A stretch of 64,000 bases of DNA, taken from NCBI GenBank assembly GCA_033964015.1, contig CM066919.1, forward strand, positions 3,624,101-3,688,100. Direction: 5' to 3'. The notes under the pieces were generated by a model. The model was not told the DNA's origin. It saw only the letters and a list, made by a program, of their open reading frames with translations, and made no database searches. Below are positions 63,656 to 64,000 of this stretch, piece after piece (within the stretch, counting starts at the first letter, position 1; every line of letters starts with the position of its first letter). The position numbers were made by a program, and so were the translations under genes. This DNA is from Scolanthus callimorphus. Its lineage: Eukaryota; Cnidaria; Anthozoa; Actiniaria; Edwardsiidae.

Positions 63656-64000
63656 CCCTGTTAAGACTGGGGGGGGCTATTCGAGCCCCCCCCCCCCCCC
63701 CCCCCCCCTCCAGTAAAATCCTGAATACTCAAAACCACTGCAGCTATGATGGTGAAACTTCGTGACTTTTCCTAAAATTTATCTGGGAACATTTTAGTGT
63801 CAATGACATGTCAGTGTTAACGGCCCAGTTTCCATGGCAACCAATGTTTGACATGCATGTTTTGCAAATATCGAAAAACCGTGATTTTTTTTATATTTCA
63901 AGCTTAATGTTGGACATAATGCCCAATTTATGACTATTAGAGCTTGTACTCATTAGTAATTTATGTATAGGCTAATTAATTTTTTACACAAAATCTTTGG
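63656..64000. mobile_element. Second copy of the TTAA element, inverted and cut by the window edge
   Basis: TTAA (63652-63655) precedes CCCTGTTAAGACTGGGGG, a G run, a C run, and TCCAGTAAAATCCTGAATAC. From there to the end it is the complement of 26985-27342 (for example TTTCCATGGCAACCAATGTT, ATGTTGGACATAATGCCCAA). Its other end lies outside the window. Confidence 0.8.

Overview
The window is eukaryotic: genes are split into exons with GT/AG borders, coding sequence is sparse, and most of the DNA is transposable elements and satellite-like repeats. A chromovirus-free Ty3/Gypsy element, a LINE with a 2A-type N-terminus, tRNA-derived SINEs and many short inverted-repeat elements together suggest an invertebrate, most probably a cnidarian (anthozoan). 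That placement is inference, with no search behind it.

Host genes. (i) 1-4169, minus strand: the first two coding exons of an isoaspartyl peptidase/L-asparaginase (ASRGL1-like); the rest lies off the left edge. (ii) 46334-52.7 kb, plus strand: three exons of a spermidine/spermine (thialysine) N-acetyltransferase-like gene whose exon 1 has the same length and phase as the animal SSAT genes; its 3' half is broken or not recognisable. (iii) 63037-63228, plus strand: TATA box, 5' UTR made of a 50-bp tandem duplication, and a signal-peptide exon of a secreted protein. (iv) 18.25-19.04 kb, minus strand: weak exon candidates of an unidentified gene.

Mobile DNA. 6648-14494 is a young Gypsy element on the minus strand (LTRs differ by one indel, GTAT target duplication, PBS, PPT, almost intact gag-pol with one frame break) that carries its own 20-bp minisatellite. 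Next to it is a 3.4-kb LINE (14.5-17.94 kb) with a 2A-like motif, APE endonuclease and reverse transcriptase. Both sit inside what was once one 46-48-bp minisatellite array, now split into 6350-6647 and 17940-18245. A second, 5'-truncated LINE (19.8-21.96 kb) has a relative at 59.46-60.67 kb.

From 21 kb rightward the window is a mosaic of non-autonomous DNA transposons. There is a TAA-target family with GGGAC ends (24698-26636, 41885-42399, 44303-45616, 58927-61038; PIF/Harbinger-like). There are TTAA-target elements (24478-27342, 49228-50008, 63656-end) and several nearly perfect foldback elements. A Helentron/HINE-like family has subterminal inverted repeats, a covarying terminal hairpin and a central minisatellite (42748-43620, 52931-54522). 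The larger copy carries an array of paired TGACGTCA motifs. Nesting is frequent, and several empty sites can be read directly from the flanks.

Coordinates of repeat edges are read by eye and may be off by a few bases unless a target duplication is given.
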